Shown: positions 27,131 through 35,005 of the stretch, piece by piece
Layout of the letters: each line of letters begins with the position of its first letter
Position numbering within the stretch: the first letter of the stretch is position 1
Virus record (IMG/VR): IMGVR_UViG_3300024239_000353
Coordinates: 1-38,910 of that record
Reading direction: 5' to 3' (one strand)
Source of the DNA: a virus
Length of the DNA: 38,910 nt
Made by a program: the position numbers and the translations under genes
Notes under the pieces: generated by a model
Database searches by the model: none
The model's input: only the letters and a program-made list of their open reading frames with translations
Told to the model about the DNA's origin: nothing

Positions 27131-28618
27131 ATGGCGTCGCCGTCCATTTCCTTCGACCAGATCCCATACTCCTGGAAGCGCAAGGGCACCTACGCCGAGA
27201 TCCGCCCGCGCTACGACCGGCGCGGTCTTTACGACTACCCGACCAAGGTGCTGCTTGTCGGCCAGATGGCAACCGGCGCCACCGCGTCGGCGCTCGTTCG
27301 AAAGCCGATAACCCGCGACACCGATGCGCCGGCCTTCTTCGGCGCCGGCTCGCCGCTGGCCCAGATGGTGGCGGCCTTCCGGAAGGTGAACCGGATCTCC
27401 GAGCTGTGGGCCATCGGCGTGGCCGACGCCGCGGGCGCCGTTGCCGCCGTGCGCACGATCACCGTGACCGGAGCGCCGACCGACAGCGGTACGTTGGCGC
27501 TTTATATTGGCGGCAAGCGTTTGCCGATCGGCGTCAGCAGCATCGACACCGTCACGACCATTGCCACGGCGATCGCCGCGGCCATCAACGAGGAGACGTC
27601 GCTTCTGTTCACGGCGACGTCGGCGGTCGGCGTGGTCACGCTTACCGCCAAGGCCAAGGGAACGTGCGGGTCGGCGGTCGATATCCGCCTCAACTATTAC
27701 GACGACGAGACGACGCCGGCGGGAATCTCCGTCGCCGTCGGGCAGACGACGGCCGGCGCCACCGATCCCACCGTTCAGGGCGTGTTCGATCTCGTCACCA
27801 ACGAGTGGTTCACCGACTTCCCGATCCAGTGGTCGGACAGCGCCAACATGGCCCTGGTCGACGCCGAGATGGCGCGCCGCTACGACGCGATGGCCAAGCT
27901 CGACGCGCACACCTATGTCGGCCTCTCCGCAACCTACGCCGCCGGCACGACCTGGTCGTCGAGCCGCAACTCGCCGTTCGTGTCGGCGCTACCGGCCAAG
28001 GCCTCGCCCAACGCGCCCTGGGAGTGGGCGGCCGTGATGGCCGCCGTCGCCACGCGCTATCTGACCGACGATCCGGCTCGCCAGCTCGGCAGTTTGGTGC
28101 TCGGCGGCCTCAAGGCCCCCAAGCCTGAGGACTGCTACACCGAGGAGGAACAGAACCTCCTCCTCAACAAGGGCCTCAGCACCTTCGACCGGCTCGACGA
28201 CGGCACGGTGACGGTCAACCGCATCGTGACGACCTACCAGAAGACGTCGGCCGGCGTCGACGACGAGGCGTGGCTGGACATCATGGTGCCCAAGACCATG
28301 AGCCGGATCCGCTACGACTGGAACACCTTCGTGACCAGCCAGTACCCGCGCGCCAAGCTGGTCCAGGACGAGTCGCCGGCGGCCTCCAGCCTCGACACCG
28401 ACGAGAGCGTGGTGACGCCGCGCAAGATGCTGGGCACCTGGATGGCGCGCGCCAAGAAGTACCTCGACGCCGTGTGGATCCAGGACATCGCCTACACGCG
28501 CGAGAACTCCATGTTCGCCATCGACGACGTCGACCGGAACCGCCTCAACGGGCGCCAGCCGGTGATGATCGCCGGCAACCTGATCGTGCTGGCCGGCCTG
28601 CTCGAGTTCGCGGCCTGA
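27131..28618 (+). CDS. L: Tail sheath protein (Mu gpL/gp39-like)
   Basis: This 495-residue protein has the N-terminal F-D-Q-I-P-Y-S-W-K-R-K-G-T-Y-A-E-I, the middle immunoglobulin-like insert (TVTGAPTDSGTLALYIGGKR), and the C-terminal part with D-R-L-D-D-G-T-V-T-V-N-R-I-V-T-T-Y and R-Y-D-W-N-T-F-V-T-S-Q-Y-P. It matches Mu-type contractile sheaths in size and pattern. Its subunits contract to drive the tube through the cell envelope. The tube gene follows after 12 bases, containing GGAGG. Confidence 0.9.
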   Translation: MASPSISFDQIPYSWKRKGTYAEIRPRYDRRGLYDYPTKVLLVGQMATGATASALVRKPITRDTDAPAFFGAGSPLAQMVAAFRKVNRISELWAIGVADAAGAVAAVRTITVTGAPTDSGTLALYIGGKRLPIGVSSIDTVTTIATAIAAAINEETSLLFTATSAVGVVTLTAKAKGTCGSAVDIRLNYYDDETTPAGISVAVGQTTAGATDPTVQGVFDLVTNEWFTDFPIQWSDSANMALVDAEMARRYDAMAKLDAHTYVGLSATYAAGTTWSSSRNSPFVSALPAKASPNAPWEWAAVMAAVATRYLTDDPARQLGSLVLGGLKAPKPEDCYTEEEQNLLLNKGLSTFDRLDDGTVTVNRIVTTYQKTSAGVDDEAWLDIMVPKTMSRIRYDWNTFVTSQYPRAKLVQDESPAASSLDTDESVVTPRKMLGTWMARAKKYLDAVWIQDIAYTRENSMFAIDDVDRNRLNGRQPVMIAGNLIVLAGLLEFAA

Positions 28619-28630
28619 TAGGAGGACACC

Positions 28631-28990
28631 ATGTCTCAGTCACTCGGCGTCATCGACGTCGTCTGGAATGGCGTGACGCTTGCCGTCGAACCCGGCGCGA
28701 AGTTCATGCTCGGAGGCCTGCAGAACAAGACGGTCGCCTATGGCCGGGGCGCCGCCCGCAGCCAGGAGTTCGTGCCGTCGACGCTCGAGATCACGACGCT
28801 GCTGGCCCGTGGGCAGCGTGCGTCGGACCTCTACACAACCGCCGAAGGCGAACTGCAGATCCACTGCGACACCGGACAGACGATCGTCGCCTACGCCGCC
28901 TGGATGACCGAGCGGCCCGACTTCTCCGGCGGCGATGGCGGCAAGGTTCCGCTCAAGTGGGCCTTCGGCGAGTACGAGGAGATCAGCTGA
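28631..28990 (+). CDS. M: Tail tube protein (Mu gpM/gp40-like)
   Basis: This 119-residue protein has its ATG behind a consensus AGGAGG. The pattern of Mu-like tube proteins is seen: an N-terminal strand with W-N-G-V-T-L-A-V-E-P-G-A-K-F-M-L-G-G, then F-V-P-S-T-L-E-I-T-T-L-L-A and L-Q-I-H-C-D-T-G-Q-T. It forms the inner tube for DNA passage. It lies after the sheath and before the chaperone, the fixed order in contractile-tailed Mu-like phages. Confidence 0.9.
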   Translation: MSQSLGVIDVVWNGVTLAVEPGAKFMLGGLQNKTVAYGRGAARSQEFVPSTLEITTLLARGQRASDLYTTAEGELQIHCDTGQTIVAYAAWMTERPDFSGGDGGKVPLKWAFGEYEEIS

Positions 28991-28991
28991 G

Positions 28992-29420
28992 ATGACCGCG
29001 CGAGACCAGACCAACACCGAAATCGTCGTCGACCTGGACGAGGCCGACAAGCCAGCGCCCGCCGTCGTCATTCCCGAAGGCGTGGACGCCGTCGAGACCG
29101 AGGCCGAGGACATCAAGAAGCTGCCCAAGGGCGCCATCCTCAACGAGAACGGATCGGTCACGCTGCCGCTTCTTTACCCCCGATCGGTGACCATCAAGGG
29201 CCAGGGCGGGGTGCGGGAAGAGCGTTTCGACGAGTTCCTGTTCCACCGGCTCAACGGCGCCGACATCAACGCCATTCGCGCGGCGTCCAAGGAGACCTCG
29301 CATATCGTGGCTCTGGCGCGGTCGCTGCACAAGCACGTCGCCATCATCAAGGCACTCTACGACAAGCTCGACAGCGCCGACATTACCCGGGCCGGCGAGG
29401 TGCTCGACAGCTTTTTTTGA
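28992..29420 (+). CDS. Tail assembly chaperone (Mu gp41-like), unshifted product
   Basis: This 142-residue protein starts at the ATG at 28992, one base after the tube stop. An acidic N-terminus is followed by the domain typical of Mu gp41: V-T-L-P-L-L-Y-P-R-S-V-T-I-K, then F-D-E-F-L-F-H-R-L-N-G-A-D-I-N-A-I and H-I-V-A-L-A-R-S-L-H-K. The end is D-S-F-F and a stop made from the last T of a T7 run. A shifted product extends beyond it. Such chaperones bind the tape measure protein during tail assembly. Confidence 0.85.
   Translation: MTARDQTNTEIVVDLDEADKPAPAVVIPEGVDAVETEAEDIKKLPKGAILNENGSVTLPLLYPRSVTIKGQGGVREERFDEFLFHRLNGADINAIRAASKETSHIVALARSLHKHVAIIKALYDKLDSADITRAGEVLDSFF
29412..29418 (+). promoter_or_regulatory. 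T7 slippery run for programmed frameshift in the tail chaperone
   Basis: The zero frame reads AGC-TTT-TTT-TGA, with seven consecutive T at 29412-29418. The downstream open frame (GAC-GTG-GAG) is reached by +1 or by -2 slippage, not by -1. Mu is known for a -2 shift at this gene pair. The stop codon directly after the run would pause the ribosome there. Confidence 0.7.
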
Positions 29421-29574
29421 CGTGGAGGAACGCGACCGGCGCCGGCGCATCGGCTACATCGCCGCCAATACCGGCTTCGGTCCCGACGTCATCCTGGCGA
29501 TGACGACCGATGAAATCTCCTTCTGGGCATCCTGCCTGTCGCTGCATTTCGAGTGGGTCAACAAGCAGAGTTGA
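29419..29574 (+). CDS. Frameshift extension of the tail chaperone (Mu gp41-prime-like)
   Basis: Open frame of 51 codons after the T7 run, translated D-V-E-E-R-D-R-R-R-R-I-G-Y-I-A-A and ending W-V-N-K-Q-S. It has no credible start of its own: the only early candidate is a GTG at 29422 without a ribosome site. The gap between the chaperone stop and tape measure start is otherwise unexplained. The peptide, with G-F-G-P-D-V-I-L-A-M-T and S-F-W-A-S, resembles the short C-terminal part of shifted chaperones. The full shifted protein would be about 193 residues (+1) or 194 (-2). Confidence 0.7.
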   Translation, partial: DVEERDRRRRIGYIAANTGFGPDVILAMTTDEISFWASCLSLHFEWVNKQS

Positions 29575-29583
29575 GGAGGTCAG

Positions 29584-31431
29584 ATGGGCGGGCGCGACAT
29601 GATCATGCAGGTCGTGCTGCGCCTCCGCGACGACCTCGGCGGCAAGCTCAACGGGCTGCTTGGCAAGATCCGCTCATGGGGATCGAAGGCCGTTTCGATC
29701 TTCAGCCTGGTCGGCCGCTCGATCGGGTTCATCTCGGAAAAGCTCGGGGCGCTCGGCCTGGTGCTGACCGGCGGCTTCGCGGCCGGCCTCAGGTCGCTGA
29801 CCGCCTTCGACGCATCGGCGCGCGATACCGCCATCATCCTCGGCAAGGCAGGCGCCGAGGCCGAACGCTGGATCAAGAAGACGGAAACCTGGGCCCAGAC
29901 GACGGCCAAGGCGGTCGGCCAGCGGTCGCAGGACATCGTCGGCGCCCAGAACCAATTGATCGGCGCCGGCCTGCCTGAAGACGCGGCGACCACCATGGTG
30001 CCGCAGATCGCCAAGGTGGCAACGGCCGCGAATGCTGCCCTTGAGGACATGACGACAACCTCCAAGGCGCTGTTCCAGAGCTTTGAAATCGGCGCCGACC
30101 GGATGGAAGCGAACCTCGCCAAGCTCTACGAGGCCGGCCGCCTGGGTGCGTTCGAACTGAAGTCCATGGCGCAGTACTTGCCGGAGATCGCGCCGCTGAT
30201 GGCGTCGATGGGCTCCAAAGGCGAAGGCGCGATCGGGCGGGTCGGCGCGCTGCTGCAGATCTCGCAGATGGGTGCAGGCGATCCGGCGACGGCCGCCAAC
30301 AACTTCAAGAATTTCCTGAGCCAGTCGACCGGCCCCGCTTTCAACAAGCGAATGGAGGAGATGGGCGTCAACATGCCCGCCGTGCTGGCCGACGCGGCGG
30401 CCAAGGGCATCGATCCTTTGGAAGCGACGCTCGCCAAGGTGCTGAAGGTGACAAACGCCGGCAGCGCCGCCGACAAGGCGGTCGCGGAGGCGAAGAAGCG
30501 CGGACTTTCGAAAGGCGATACCGAGCAGCTCGTCCGCGATCGCGTGACGTCGGCGATCGAGGCCTCCAAGCTTGGCGAGCTGTTTCCGGACATGCAGTCC
30601 AAGACCTTTCTGGCCACGTTCCTTCTGCATCGCGATGAGTATAAAGGGCTGCGCGACCAGATCAACGCGGCCGGTCTCGACACCACCAATGCCGCTTTCG
30701 ATACGCGCATGGCCGGCCCGGAGAAGCAGCAGCAGAGCGCCTATGAAAAATTCGAACAGTCGCTTCGGCGTCTTTCGGAGCCTCTTGAATGGATGGCCGG
30801 CAAGATGGGTGTTCTGGCCGATGGTGTCGATGGAACGATCAAAGCGTTGGACAGCCTGTCGCCGGCAATCGTCAACGTGGCGAGCGCCGCAGTGCAGGCC
30901 TGGGCCGTATTCAAAACCATAGGATTCGCTGCGGGGTTGCTGGGAATGAAGACGCCCGCCGCAGCAGCGGCTCCCGCAGCCGTACCCGCCGCAGCTGCGG
31001 CTTTTAGCCTCACGAGATTGGCCGGTGTGGCATCGACTGCCTATACCTCGCTCTACCCATTTTTCGAAATGGGCATGAACTTCGGCAGCCTGTTCGGTGG
31101 CAGGTCCAGTGAGGAAAACGCTGCCAATGAAAAAGCCGTGCAGTCGGCTCTTGATGACTACCATAAAAGGTGGGGTCCAGAGGGTTCCCCCCTCGACCAG
31201 GCGGTGAGCAAGTTCAAAGGGGCGTTCAAGCCGGGGGCGAACCCGGGCTATGACGCCTACGGAACCGCAGGGCCGATGCCGGGCTACAACCCTTATCCGG
31301 CCAACATGCCCCCGATCGGGGGACAGATCACGGTCAAAGTCGAAGGTCCGGGAACCGTAACGTCCGTAAGCTCCACCAACCCGAGCGTGCCGATCGTCAC
31401 TGATCGCGGCGCGAACGGCGGGAGGCCCTGA
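29584..31431 (+). CDS. Tail tape measure protein (Mu gp42-like)
   Basis: This 615-residue protein has its ATG behind GAGGAGG. The N-terminal half is helical and Ala/Gly-rich, with the tape measure core at about 80-260 (A-Q-N-Q-L-I-G-A-G-L, F-E-L-K-S-M-A-Q-Y-L-P-E-I-A, and A-G-D-P-A-T-A-A-N-N-F-K-N-F-L). A hydrophobic stretch lies near 440-480 (AAAAAPAAVPAAAAAF and neighbours). Its length sets the tail length; 615 residues suggests a tail of modest length, around 90 nm by the usual 0.15 nm per residue rule. The C-terminal tail is Gly/Pro-rich. Confidence 0.9.
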   Translation: MGGRDMIMQVVLRLRDDLGGKLNGLLGKIRSWGSKAVSIFSLVGRSIGFISEKLGALGLVLTGGFAAGLRSLTAFDASARDTAIILGKAGAEAERWIKKTETWAQTTAKAVGQRSQDIVGAQNQLIGAGLPEDAATTMVPQIAKVATAANAALEDMTTTSKALFQSFEIGADRMEANLAKLYEAGRLGAFELKSMAQYLPEIAPLMASMGSKGEGAIGRVGALLQISQMGAGDPATAANNFKNFLSQSTGPAFNKRMEEMGVNMPAVLADAAAKGIDPLEATLAKVLKVTNAGSAADKAVAEAKKRGLSKGDTEQLVRDRVTSAIEASKLGELFPDMQSKTFLATFLLHRDEYKGLRDQINAAGLDTTNAAFDTRMAGPEKQQQSAYEKFEQSLRRLSEPLEWMAGKMGVLADGVDGTIKALDSLSPAIVNVASAAVQAWAVFKTIGFAAGLLGMKTPAAAAAPAAVPAAAAAFSLTRLAGVASTAYTSLYPFFEMGMNFGSLFGGRSSEENAANEKAVQSALDDYHKRWGPEGSPLDQAVSKFKGAFKPGANPGYDAYGTAGPMPGYNPYPANMPPIGGQITVKVEGPGTVTSVSSTNPSVPIVTDRGANGGRP

Positions 31432-32708
31432 TGGCCGATCGCCTCGCCGCCATCCCGGGCTATCTGCGCGCCAGCTGGCGCGGCATCGCCTTTCACGCGC
31501 CCGACTTCCGGACATCGGCCGGCCGCCGGCTGATGGGCTTCGATCTGCCCGGTACCGATCGCACTCTCTTCGAGGATCTCGGACGCGCCAACGGGCCGAT
31601 ACCGGTGACCGGCTACATCCTGGGCGACGACATCGCCGCCCGCGGGCTGGCGCTGGAAGCCGCGTTCAATGCGCCCGGGCCGGGCACGCTCGTGCATCCG
31701 CTGTTCGGAGCCAGGCTGTGCATTCTCGATGAGAGCGGCGCCGAGCTGTCGGTGACCGACGATTTCTATCGAGGCCTCAAGTTTCAGGCGACGTTCCGCC
31801 GCTGGTCGGCGACGCCAGGCGCAGTGGTCTCGACCCTTGCGGCGATCGCCACGGCCGCGAGCGCTTTGACGGCGATCGTGGTAGGCGCGACCAGCCTTGC
31901 CGACGATCTGATCGGCGGGGACGTAGTCGGTGTTCTCAGCTCGTCCTGGTCGACGGCGATCGACACTCTGCCGTCGACGGCGATCGGCGCCGAGCTGGGA
32001 TCGGTGGCCGTCGGCCTGCGCATCGACGGGATGACCGTCACCGCGGCGGCCGCGTCCGTTGCCGACGCCGCCGGCGCCGCCACCTGGATCGCCTCGGCGT
32101 TCGGTCTCCTCGCCTCGGCCGGCGTGCCGCCGTCGTCGCCCTCGATCGGCGTGGGCCCGGCCGGCCGATCGACGGAAGCGGATACGGATCCGCTGACCAC
32201 GTCGCTGGCTCTCGCCGCCGTCGGAAACGCGCTCGCCTCCGAGGCCGCGTTGGCGGATCTCGAAGGGCAGTCGCTCGCCTGGCTGGCGGCGGCGATCGGC
32301 GCCATCCAGGCGCTCGTGGAGCCGCTAGCGGCGGTCGACTGGGAGAGCAGGCAGCAAGCGGAGGCGGCCCGATCGCGCCTGTCGGCGGCCATTTCGGCCG
32401 TCGCTGCCGCTTCGCTGTCTTCGGCGGCCGACAGCGACGACGGGCTGACGTTGCGCCACGACGCCTGGCGCGCTCTCGCCGAGCTGCGTCGGCGCATCCA
32501 CGAGGATCTCGACGACCGGATAGGACGCCTGCCGTCGGTGCTGACGATCGAGCCGCCCACCCGGACCAACGCCTGGGTGGTCGCCCAGTACGTCGCCGGC
32601 GACGATCCGACGGCCGTGCTGGCGGCATTCGAGGACATCGTCACCCGCAACGCGCTGGCCCATCCCTCCGTGGTCGACGTCGAGATGATCGAGGTACTGC
32701 CGCCGTGA
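31431..32708 (+). CDS. N: DNA circularisation / baseplate hub-adaptor protein (Mu gp43/N-like)
   Basis: In this 425-residue protein the N-terminal domain (about 1-125) has the conserved Y-L-R-A-S-W-R-G-I-A-F-H and G-R-R-L-M-G-F-D-L-P-G-T-D family pattern and L-V-H-P-L-F-G, as in Mu N. The long middle part is Ala/Ser-rich and low in complexity (residues about 130-330). The C-terminus has P-P-T-R-T-N-A-W-V-V-A-Q-Y. It joins tape measure and baseplate. The start overlaps the tape measure stop by one base (TGATG). Confidence 0.85.
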   Translation: MADRLAAIPGYLRASWRGIAFHAPDFRTSAGRRLMGFDLPGTDRTLFEDLGRANGPIPVTGYILGDDIAARGLALEAAFNAPGPGTLVHPLFGARLCILDESGAELSVTDDFYRGLKFQATFRRWSATPGAVVSTLAAIATAASALTAIVVGATSLADDLIGGDVVGVLSSSWSTAIDTLPSTAIGAELGSVAVGLRIDGMTVTAAAASVADAAGAATWIASAFGLLASAGVPPSSPSIGVGPAGRSTEADTDPLTTSLALAAVGNALASEAALADLEGQSLAWLAAAIGAIQALVEPLAAVDWESRQQAEAARSRLSAAISAVAAASLSSAADSDDGLTLRHDAWRALAELRRRIHEDLDDRIGRLPSVLTIEPPTRTNAWVVAQYVAGDDPTAVLAAFEDIVTRNALAHPSVVDVEMIEVLPP

Positions 32709-33940
32709 CCCAGAGCTGGTCGAAAACGCCGACCCAGCGGGTGACGCTGGAGATCGACGGCCGCCGCTTCACCTCGTTCAATGAGGCGACCATCACGCGC
32801 GACCTCGGCGAGGTATGCTCTTCATTCGACCTGATGACGGACGATATTGCCCGGTCCGCAGCGGCCTTGCCGGGCTCCCGCAACGTGGCTTCGAACGCCA
32901 TTCTAAAGCAGTTTCAGTCGGCGAAGATCTATCTCGACGGCGAGCTCGTCCTGAAGGGCTGGGTCGACGCCGTCTATCCCGAAATCACCGACCGAAGCGT
33001 CAGCGTCCGGATCTCCGGCCGGGACGTGACCGGCGACCTGATCGACTGCGCCGCCGCCCCCCTCGGGCCGGTCGAATACAAGGCTATCAAGCTCGAGGAT
33101 CTGGCCAGCAAGCTCTGCAAGCCATTCGGGATCACGGTAACCGCCGAGGTCGATACCGGCGACCCGATCAAGAAGGTGACGATCGAGCCGACCGAGACGG
33201 TGATGAGCGTTCTTGAGAAGTATGCCCGCAAGCGCGCCGTGCTGATCGTCTCCGACGGCGTCGGTGGACTGATCATCACCCGCTCCGGATCCGACCGCGC
33301 GCCCGGCGACATTCGCCTCGGCATCAACGTTGCCTATGGCTCGGGAGCTTTCGACGGCCGCGAGCGGTTCTCGGTGGTCTACGTCAAGGGACAGGCCGGC
33401 CACGCTGGCGGCAAGCGCAAGAGCAAGGCGGCGCTCGATGCGACGGCGGAACCGCTCGATGCGGTCCTCGATGGCGATGCCGATGCTGCGACCGGCCGGG
33501 AGGCGCGCGCCGTCACCATCATGGGAATTGCCTATGACGACGAGGTAGGCCGATATCGTCCGTCGGTGAGGACGCCACGCGCCTCCTCGCCCTCGGCCGA
33601 GGATCTGCAGCGCGAGGCCGAGTGGTACGTGTCGACCGCGCGCGGCGCCGGCGACAGCGTCGAGTACGATGCCCACGACTGGCGCGAGGGCGGCACGCTG
33701 TGGCGGGCCAACCAGATGACGCATGTGGTCGACGCGTTCCAGGACGTCGACAAGGATCTGCTGATCGCCGGCGTCACCTGGCGCTATGGCATGCGCGGCA
33801 CCTGGACGAGCCTGCGCGTCTGCGGCAAGGAGGCCTACGATCTTCTCCCCGAAGATGACGACGAGGGCGGCGGTTCGAAATCGAAGAAGAAGCGCACCAG
33901 GAAGACCGACGTCGACGTGACCGCGGAGCCGCTCGCATGA
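32705..33940 (+). CDS. P: Baseplate hub protein (Mu gp44/P-like)
   Basis: The protein has 411 residues from a GTG at 32705 in a GTGA overlap. The N-terminal domain shows V-T-L-E-I-D-G-R-R-F-T-S-F-N-E-A-T-I-T-R and V-S-V-R-I-S-G-R-D-V-T-G-D-L-I-D, as in the Mu gp44 hub. The C-terminus is basic and Lys-rich (SKSKKKRTRK). It forms the central trimer of the baseplate to which the spike attaches. ATGA overlap with the next gene. Confidence 0.85.
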   Translation: MTQSWSKTPTQRVTLEIDGRRFTSFNEATITRDLGEVCSSFDLMTDDIARSAAALPGSRNVASNAILKQFQSAKIYLDGELVLKGWVDAVYPEITDRSVSVRISGRDVTGDLIDCAAAPLGPVEYKAIKLEDLASKLCKPFGITVTAEVDTGDPIKKVTIEPTETVMSVLEKYARKRAVLIVSDGVGGLIITRSGSDRAPGDIRLGINVAYGSGAFDGRERFSVVYVKGQAGHAGGKRKSKAALDATAEPLDAVLDGDADAATGREARAVTIMGIAYDDEVGRYRPSVRTPRASSPSAEDLQREAEWYVSTARGAGDSVEYDAHDWREGGTLWRANQMTHVVDAFQDVDKDLLIAGVTWRYGMRGTWTSLRVCGKEAYDLLPEDDDEGGGSKSKKKRTRKTDVDVTAEPLA

Positions 33941-34485
33941 ACAAGATGTGGACCGAGATCGAGAACCGGCTTCGCGGCCTCGTCGTTCGTGCCAAGCCTC
34001 TTGCCATTGACGATTCCGGTGAAAGCCAGACGGCGTCGATCCGTACGCACAACGGGGTGGACCGCGACGACGTCGAGATCCTTCAGCCTTTCGGCGTTTC
34101 GTCGATGCCGCCGGCCGGATCTGTGATGATCGTGATGGCCGTCGCCGGCGATCAGGGCGATCTGGTCGGTCTGCCGGTTGGATCGCCCGGCGCCCGCATG
34201 GGCGGCTTGAAGGCAGGCGAGAGCGTCCTGTACGGCGCGGCGGGTCAGCGCGTCCATTGCAAGGCCGATGGCAGCGTCGACGTTTTGTCGGCGAGCAACG
34301 TCAAGGTGAAGGGCCAAAACGTGACGCTCGAGGGCGAGACCTTGACAGCCAAGGCGAGCGGGATCACGCTCGACGGACCGACCGTAATCAAGGGCGATCT
34401 CTCGGTCGAGGGTAGCGTGTCGATCGGCGGCTCGCTGACCGTTGGCGGATCGATCACCGCCGGCGGCACCATCACCGGGGGCTGA
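33937..34485 (+). CDS. V: Baseplate assembly/spike protein (Mu gp45/V-like)
   Basis: This 182-residue protein has an N-terminal OB-like domain (about 1-95) with V-E-I-L-Q-P-F-G-V-S-S-M-P-P-A-G-S-V, followed by a repetitive beta-helix tail (TVIKGDLSVEGSVSIGGSLT then VGGSITAGGTITGG) typical of the membrane-piercing spike. The tail lacks an obvious terminal His-x-His iron site; a separate tip protein or none may be used. It ends one base before palindrome copy 3. Confidence 0.85.
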   Translation: MNKMWTEIENRLRGLVVRAKPLAIDDSGESQTASIRTHNGVDRDDVEILQPFGVSSMPPAGSVMIVMAVAGDQGDLVGLPVGSPGARMGGLKAGESVLYGAAGQRVHCKADGSVDVLSASNVKVKGQNVTLEGETLTAKASGITLDGPTVIKGDLSVEGSVSIGGSLTVGGSITAGGTITGG

Positions 34486-34503
34486 CCCCCGACGCGGCAG
34501 GGG
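34486..34503 (+). promoter_or_regulatory. 18-bp palindrome, copy 3 (upstream of gp46-baseplate block)
   Basis: CCCCCGACGCGGCAGGGG, then TGTATCG (34504-34510), the latter identical to the flank of copy 2. The stem is imperfect (four to five pairs). It lies 37 bases before the gp46-like ATG, at the same distance as copy 2 from the protease (38 bases). It starts directly after a stop codon, so a terminator role is a competing view, but no T run follows. Confidence 0.55.
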
Positions 34504-34540
34504 TGTATCGGCCGGGGGCTATGGCCGATCCTTTGCCATC

Positions 34541-35005
34541 ATGGCCGGATTTCCCCACGACCTTTCGCTCATCTTCGACCCGACGCGGCTCGTCTGCGAC
34601 CTGGCGTTTGCCGACGGCGACCTGGTGCTGGCGAATACGCCGGCATCGGCCATGTTGATCAGCCTATTCTCGGATCGCCGTGCCGCCGTTGACGACGATC
34701 TGCCGGCCGGTGTGTCCGATCTCGGTGCGCCCGCCAGTTGGGACGAACGGCGCGGCTGGGTGGGCGACGCGCTCGATCGTGCCGGTCGTCGCACCGGCAG
34801 TCGTCTCTGGCTGCTGTCGCGCGCCCATGACGACGAGGAAACCAGGGCGCTTGCCGAATCCTATGTGGGCGAGGCGCTGTCCTGGTCCGAGGACGAGTAT
34901 GAGGTTGCGCCCGTCATCTCCGTCACGTGGGCGCGCCAGGGTATCCTGTCGGTGCGAGCCTCGATCGACGGCACCGCCGTGTCCCTGATGCGGAAGGTGG
35001 CGTGA
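34541..35005 (+). CDS. W: Baseplate wedge protein gp46-like (W family)
   Basis: This 154-residue protein starts at the ATG at 34541, after the 55-bp gap holding palindrome copy 3. The order fits Mu gp46: an N-terminal L-A-F-A-D-G-D-L-V-L-A, a helix L-I-S-L-F-S-D-R-R-A, the conserved R-R-G-W-V-G-D-A, G-S-R-L-W-L-L-S-R, and a strand-rich end (ISVTWARQGILSVRASID). It is a gp25/W-type wedge protein of the baseplate. The next gene starts at a TGATG overlap. Confidence 0.85.
   Translation: MAGFPHDLSLIFDPTRLVCDLAFADGDLVLANTPASAMLISLFSDRRAAVDDDLPAGVSDLGAPASWDERRGWVGDALDRAGRRTGSRLWLLSRAHDDEETRALAESYVGEALSWSEDEYEVAPVISVTWARQGILSVRASIDGTAVSLMRKVA

Noticed and set aside
29405-29424. Classic -1 frameshift at the tail chaperone
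   Set aside because: The -1 frame after the T run reads TTG-ACG-TGG-AGG and does not give the conserved-looking extension; the downstream open frame requires +1 or -2.
29674-31515. 613-codon minus-strand frame opposite the tape measure gene
   Set aside because: It lies antisense to a well-supported tape measure protein, is Arg/Gly/His-rich without domains, and is a common artefact of high GC.
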